From: Propionibacteriaceae bacterium
Lineage (GTDB): Bacteria; Actinomycetota; Actinomycetes; Propionibacteriales; Propionibacteriaceae
Length of the DNA: 44,879 nucleotides
Assembly: GCA_031272805.1 (NCBI GenBank)
Contig: JAISTC010000148.1
Coordinates: forward strand, 1 to 44,879
Direction of reading: 5' to 3'
A program made the translations under genes and the position numbers. The notes under the pieces are model-generated. The model saw only the letters and a program-made list of their open reading frames with translations. It was not told the DNA's origin and searched no databases. Below are positions 42,163 through 44,879 of the stretch, piece after piece (positions within the stretch are counted from its first letter, which is position 1; every line of letters starts with the position of its first letter).

Positions 42163-43070
42163 GCCGTCACCTCCCGCCGGCGCAGGTAGGTGATCAGCGG
42201 CACGGCCGTGGCGATGACCAGCAGCGCGATCATGAAGGAGAGGGAGCTCGACGTGCCGAACAGGCCCTGGCCGTACTGGCGGTACACGGCCACGTTGAGG
42301 ACGCTCGTGGCGTCCCCCGGGCCGCCCTTGGTCGTGGCGAAGATGACGTCGAGGGCGCTGAACGAGCCGACCAGCGTGACGACGATGTTGAACGTGAAGG
42401 CCGGGGCCAGGAGCGGGACCTCGATCGAGCGGAACCGCCGCCACGCCCCCGCGCCGTCGATGATGGCCGCCTCGACGACCTGGCGCGGAATCGAGTTGAG
42501 GCCGGCGATGTAGACGAGCGTGACGAGGCCGCACCACTTCCAGCCGTCGACGAACCCGACCGCCAGCAGGGCCGAGTGCTGGTTGCCGAGCCACGAATAG
42601 GTGAAATCGCCGCGCACGAACAGCGAGAGGAACGAGTTGACCGGCCCGTGGGGGTCGAGGACGGCCGACCAGATGTACCCGGCGGCCAGGGGCGACATCA
42701 GGACGGGGAGGAAGAACACGGTCCGGAAGACGGAGTTGACCCGGTTGGACTGTTGGAGGGCCTTGGCCAGCGCCAGGCCGGTGAGGTTCTGGACGGCCAT
42801 GGTCGTGACGGCGAAACCGATGGTCACGAGGGTGGAGTGGACGAGGATGCCGAGCGAGAACATCTGCCGGAAGTTCGTCAGCCCGTTGAACGTGATGGTG
42901 TTGGAGAAGCCCGTCCAGCGCGTGAAGGAGAGGACCGCGTTGGCGATGAACGGGACGACGAAGAAGAAGCCGACCAGGAGCATGGAGGGCAGGGCGAACC
43001 AGACGCGGAACCGCGCCTTGCGGGCGGGCCGCGTCTGGTTCGGAGCCTGGACGGACGACAGGGACGACAT
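42159..43070 (-). CDS. Carbohydrate ABC transporter permease (MalF-type)
   Basis: The 303-residue protein has six hydrophobic segments and the EAA coupling loop EAAIIDGAGAWRRFRSIEVP (about 205-225), as in MalF/UgpA permeases. The N-terminal FRVWFALPSMLLVGFFFVVPF opens the first helix. It is 37 bases after the binding-protein stop, with a short CGGGG/CCCCG hairpin between that may reduce read-through into the permeases. It forms a heterodimer with the MalG-type protein. The imported solute is most likely a glycoside or oligosaccharide-like molecule, judged from the family only. Confidence 0.92.
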   Translation of the reverse strand: MSSLSSVQAPNQTRPARKARFRVWFALPSMLLVGFFFVVPFIANAVLSFTRWTGFSNTITFNGLTNFRQMFSLGILVHSTLVTIGFAVTTMAVQNLTGLALAKALQQSNRVNSVFRTVFFLPVLMSPLAAGYIWSAVLDPHGPVNSFLSLFVRGDFTYSWLGNQHSALLAVGFVDGWKWCGLVTLVYIAGLNSIPRQVVEAAIIDGAGAWRRFRSIEVPLLAPAFTFNIVVTLVGSFSALDVIFATTKGGPGDATSVLNVAVYRQYGQGLFGTSSSLSFMIALLVIATAVPLITYLRRREVTA

Positions 43071-43107
43071 GGTGGCTGCTCTGTGGGAGGCGGGGTGCCC
43101 CGGTGTT

Positions 43108-44433
43108 CTAGCCCTGCGCTTCCCGGGCCTGGTCGACGAAGGTCTGCCACTTCGTGGCGGCCTCCTGCGGCGTGGCCTGGCCGACGAGCACGCTGAGCGC
43201 GAGCTGGCCGAAGTTGCCGAAGCCGGGCACGGACTGGTTGAAGGCCGGGGTGGTGGCCGGGTCCTGGAGGATCGCGGCCAGCGACTGGTAGAGCTCGCCG
43301 AGGTCGGACGGCAGGGTCGCCGTGTCCAGCGTCGGCGTGGACTTGGTGTCGTTGATGTAGTCCTGGTAGCCGGTCGTCGTCGCCCACTCGATGAAGTCCT
43401 GGGCCGCGGCCTCCTTGGCCGAGTCGCCGGTCGTGGGCACGAAGTAGCTGCCGATCGGGCTGCCGGAGTAGGAACCGATGCCCTTCTCCGCCGAGATCGG
43501 GGCGAAGCCGACGAGGGCGTCTACCGCCGCCGTGTCGCCGTCGCCCAGGTCGTAGAACTGGCTGATGAAGTCGGACGGCAGGATGGTCAGCGCGGCCGTC
43601 CCGTCGTACACCGCCTTGATCGAGTCCTGGAAGGTGGCGGTGGCGACGTCGGCGTTGACGCAACCGGCCTTGACCAGGTTGTCCACGGCCGTCAGGCCGG
43701 CCACGATCGGGCCGTCCGGGTCGTCGACCTTCTCCGTTCCGGCGGCGACGGCCTGGCCCCAGGCGTCGTCCGCGTTGTAGTCGGCCATGTAGGCGAACCC
43801 GGCGATCATGTTGGCCGGGAACTCCGAGCCGCCGCCGACGTTGATGAGGTCGACGCCGGTCGCCGTCACGGTCGGGCAGATGTCGAGCAGGTCGTCATAG
43901 TTCTTGGGCAGGTCGACGCCCGCGTTGGCGAAGACCGTCTTGTTGTAGAACATGCCGTAGGAGCTGATCGGGCCGAGGGCCACGCCGAGGACCTGGCCGT
44001 CGAGCTCGCCGGAGTGGTTGATGAGGTGGCTGACGAACCCCAGGCCGGAGAGGTCGACCATGTTCTCCGCCATGTTGAGCTGGCGCATGTCCTGCGGCGC
44101 CGGCGAGTACTCCAGGATGTCCGGCCGGTCGCCGGTCGCCCACTTGGTCTGGACGGCCGTGGTGTACGTGTCGGCGGGCAGGTCGAGCAGTTCGATCGTG
44201 TTGCCCGAGTAGGCCTCGTAGGCCTTGTAGAGGTTGAGCTGGGCGTCCGAGTCGGCGGACTGGTGCCACATTGTGAGGGTCACGCCGGCCGCGGCCGGGG
44301 CCTCGGAGGTGGCCGCCCCGGCGGCGCTGGACTGGTCGTTGGTCGTGGAGGAGCCGCCGGAGCAGGCGGCCAGGAAGAGGGCGCCGGCGGCCGTGGCGAC
44401 GACCGCCACGCGGCGCAGGGAGTTGGAAGACAT
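43108..44433 (-). CDS. ABC sugar-type substrate-binding lipoprotein, operon copy
   Basis: The 441-residue lipoprotein has lipobox FLAAC, a Ser/Thr tether and a family 1 sugar-binding fold (VTLTMWHQSADSDAQLNLYKA, TKWATGDRPDILEYSPAPQ). Its paralogue at 30704 is the same length and very similar, with an identical N-terminal MSSNSLRRVAVVATAAGALF and the same C-terminal EAATKWQ...VDQAREAQG. It heads the nine-gene operon and sits before its cognate permeases, so it is the likely primary receptor. The leader hairpin and promoter at 44462 and 44532 precede it. Confidence 0.92.
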   Translation of the reverse strand: MSSNSLRRVAVVATAAGALFLAACSGGSSTTNDQSSAAGAATSEAPAAAGVTLTMWHQSADSDAQLNLYKAYEAYSGNTIELLDLPADTYTTAVQTKWATGDRPDILEYSPAPQDMRQLNMAENMVDLSGLGFVSHLINHSGELDGQVLGVALGPISSYGMFYNKTVFANAGVDLPKNYDDLLDICPTVTATGVDLINVGGGSEFPANMIAGFAYMADYNADDAWGQAVAAGTEKVDDPDGPIVAGLTAVDNLVKAGCVNADVATATFQDSIKAVYDGTAALTILPSDFISQFYDLGDGDTAAVDALVGFAPISAEKGIGSYSGSPIGSYFVPTTGDSAKEAAAQDFIEWATTTGYQDYINDTKSTPTLDTATLPSDLGELYQSLAAILQDPATTPAFNQSVPGFGNFGQLALSVLVGQATPQEAATKWQTFVDQAREAQG

Positions 44434-44461
44434 CGTTCATCCTCGTCTTTGAGAAGTGGCT

Positions 44462-44486
44462 CCGCGACAGCGCGGCGCTGCCGCGG
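44462..44486 (-). other. Leader hairpin upstream of operon binding protein
   Basis: CCGCGACAG and CTGCCGCGG are inverted with one mismatch, in the same place as the hairpin at 32058. An outer CTCCGC/GCGGAG extends the stem. Conservation between the two leaders suggests a role in message stability or translation. Confidence 0.55.
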
Positions 44487-44531
44487 CGGAGTGGCCCGAC
44501 GGACCGCAAACAGATGGTTTTGTCTCTGTAT

Positions 44532-44560
44532 TAGTTACCATTGCCGAACTATCCTGTCAA
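44532..44560 (-). promoter_or_regulatory. Promoter of the nine-gene catabolic operon
   Basis: On the minus strand TTGACA (44560-44555) is followed at 17 bases by TAACTA (44537-44532). GGTAACTAATACA and AGACAAAAC are shared with the promoter at 32128. It is a likely target for the MarR protein at 40757. Confidence 0.7.
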
Positions 44561-44591
44561 CCCCCAACCGATCACAGCTTGATAACAAGTA

Positions 44592-44662
44592 GCCGATTGA
44601 GCGATCCTCACGGATTTCGGCCCAAGACACGCCCAACGGCTGGCCAGGATCGCTCAATCGGC
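44592..44662. repeat. Palindromic intergenic repeat, family B, copy 2
   Basis: GCCGATTGAGCGATCCT and its exact reverse complement form 17-bp arms around a 37-base loop. The arms match copy 1 at 30603, the loops do not. It lies between the operon promoter and the MFS gene end, so it may act as a terminator for the MFS gene. Confidence 0.8.
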
Positions 44663-44682
44663 CCCTTGAGGTCGGCCCGGGG

Positions 44683-44879
44683 TCAGGCGCTAATCTCGGG
44701 GGTCACGGGGGCGCGGGCCATCAGGAGATAGGCCAGCCAGGCTGTGGCTGAGCCGACGATCATGACCCAGACCATCGGGACCGCCGTCTCGCCGCCGCCC
44801 GAGCTGGCGATCGGGGCCACCAAGGAGTTGGCCAGCGACTGGATGAGGCCCGTCAGCGCGGACGCCACGCCCGCCGCGT
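44683..44879 (-). CDS. MFS transporter, Bcr/CflA-like, C-terminal fragment (partial)
   Basis: Only the last 65 or so residues are in the window. AAGVASALTGLIQSLANSLVAPI matches the start of the last two helices in Bcr/CflA-type drug exporters, and a final hydrophobic segment (VPMVWVMIVGSATAWLAYLLMA) ends before a short polar tail. The frame stays open to the window edge, so the gene continues to the right. The track's GTG start at 44868 is not the real start. Confidence 0.72.
   Translation of the reverse strand, partial: AAGVASALTGLIQSLANSLVAPIASSGGGETAVPMVWVMIVGSATAWLAYLLMARAPVTPEISA

Overview
The window is very GC-rich DNA from an actinobacterium (Actinomycetia). The markers are a conserved actinomycete block (dUTPase, DUF3710, OB-fold protein, DUF4235, DUF4193, SepH), a DUF3107/DEAD-helicase pair, and gene spacing dominated by 4-base ATGA/GTGA overlaps. 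A large [FeFe] hydrogenase suggests an anaerobic or facultative fermentative lifestyle. I cannot name the genus. No rRNA, tRNA, CRISPR array, transposase or phage gene is visible.

Layout. (1) 0.1-11.8 kb: iolB on the minus strand, then a plus-strand island with a Pit phosphate transporter and DUF47 partner, two very similar solute-binding lipoproteins flanking an MgtC-like membrane protein, a fused double permease, an ABC ATPase, a tandem HAD-HAD phosphatase-like protein and a PfkB-type kinase. A 35-bp AT-rich box is almost identical in front of the first binding protein and mgtC, and a diverged copy precedes pit. My reading is uptake of a phosphorylated sugar or cyclitol, intracellular dephosphorylation and rephosphorylation, and phosphate handling by Pit. 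(2) 11.9-17.6 kb: a lipoprotein, a SIS-domain protein, a single-chain 2Fe-2S/GltD-like/ferredoxin/[FeFe] hydrogenase fusion, and an orphan type II thioesterase. (3) 17.6-24.1 kb: an FHA/zinc-ribbon protein whose linker carries an in-frame dispersed repeat, DUF3107, a DEAD-box helicase, a CPA1 antiporter and an MFS protein. (4) 24.1-26.9 kb: a molybdate cluster (HTH-TOBE regulator, ModA, ModB) without ModC, bracketed by palindromic repeats. (5) 26.9-30.6 kb: the conserved core block, with a SepH that lacks its usual N-terminus.

(6) 30.6-44.9 kb: a catabolic island. A nine-gene minus-strand operon (44.4 to 35.4 kb) encodes a sugar-type binding protein, two permeases, a MarR regulator, a ceramidase-fold hydrolase, a SnoaL-like protein, a tandem double alpha/beta hydrolase, a second ceramidase-fold protein with a lost metal-ligand position, and a DUF2798 membrane protein. 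Seven of its eight junctions, or nearly all, are overlapping. Beside it lie a phloretin/DAPG-hydrolase-like gene, a second MarR, an ACMSD-type amidohydrolase and an orphan paralogue of the binding protein with the same promoter and leader hairpin. Together they look like uptake and hydrolysis of an acylated or glycosylated aromatic compound; the substrate is unknown.

Two families of intergenic inverted repeats run through the window: one built on GAGGTRTCWGRYGCC (about 0, 17.6, 24.2 and 26.8 kb), and one built on GATTGAGCGATCCT (30.6 and 44.6 kb).
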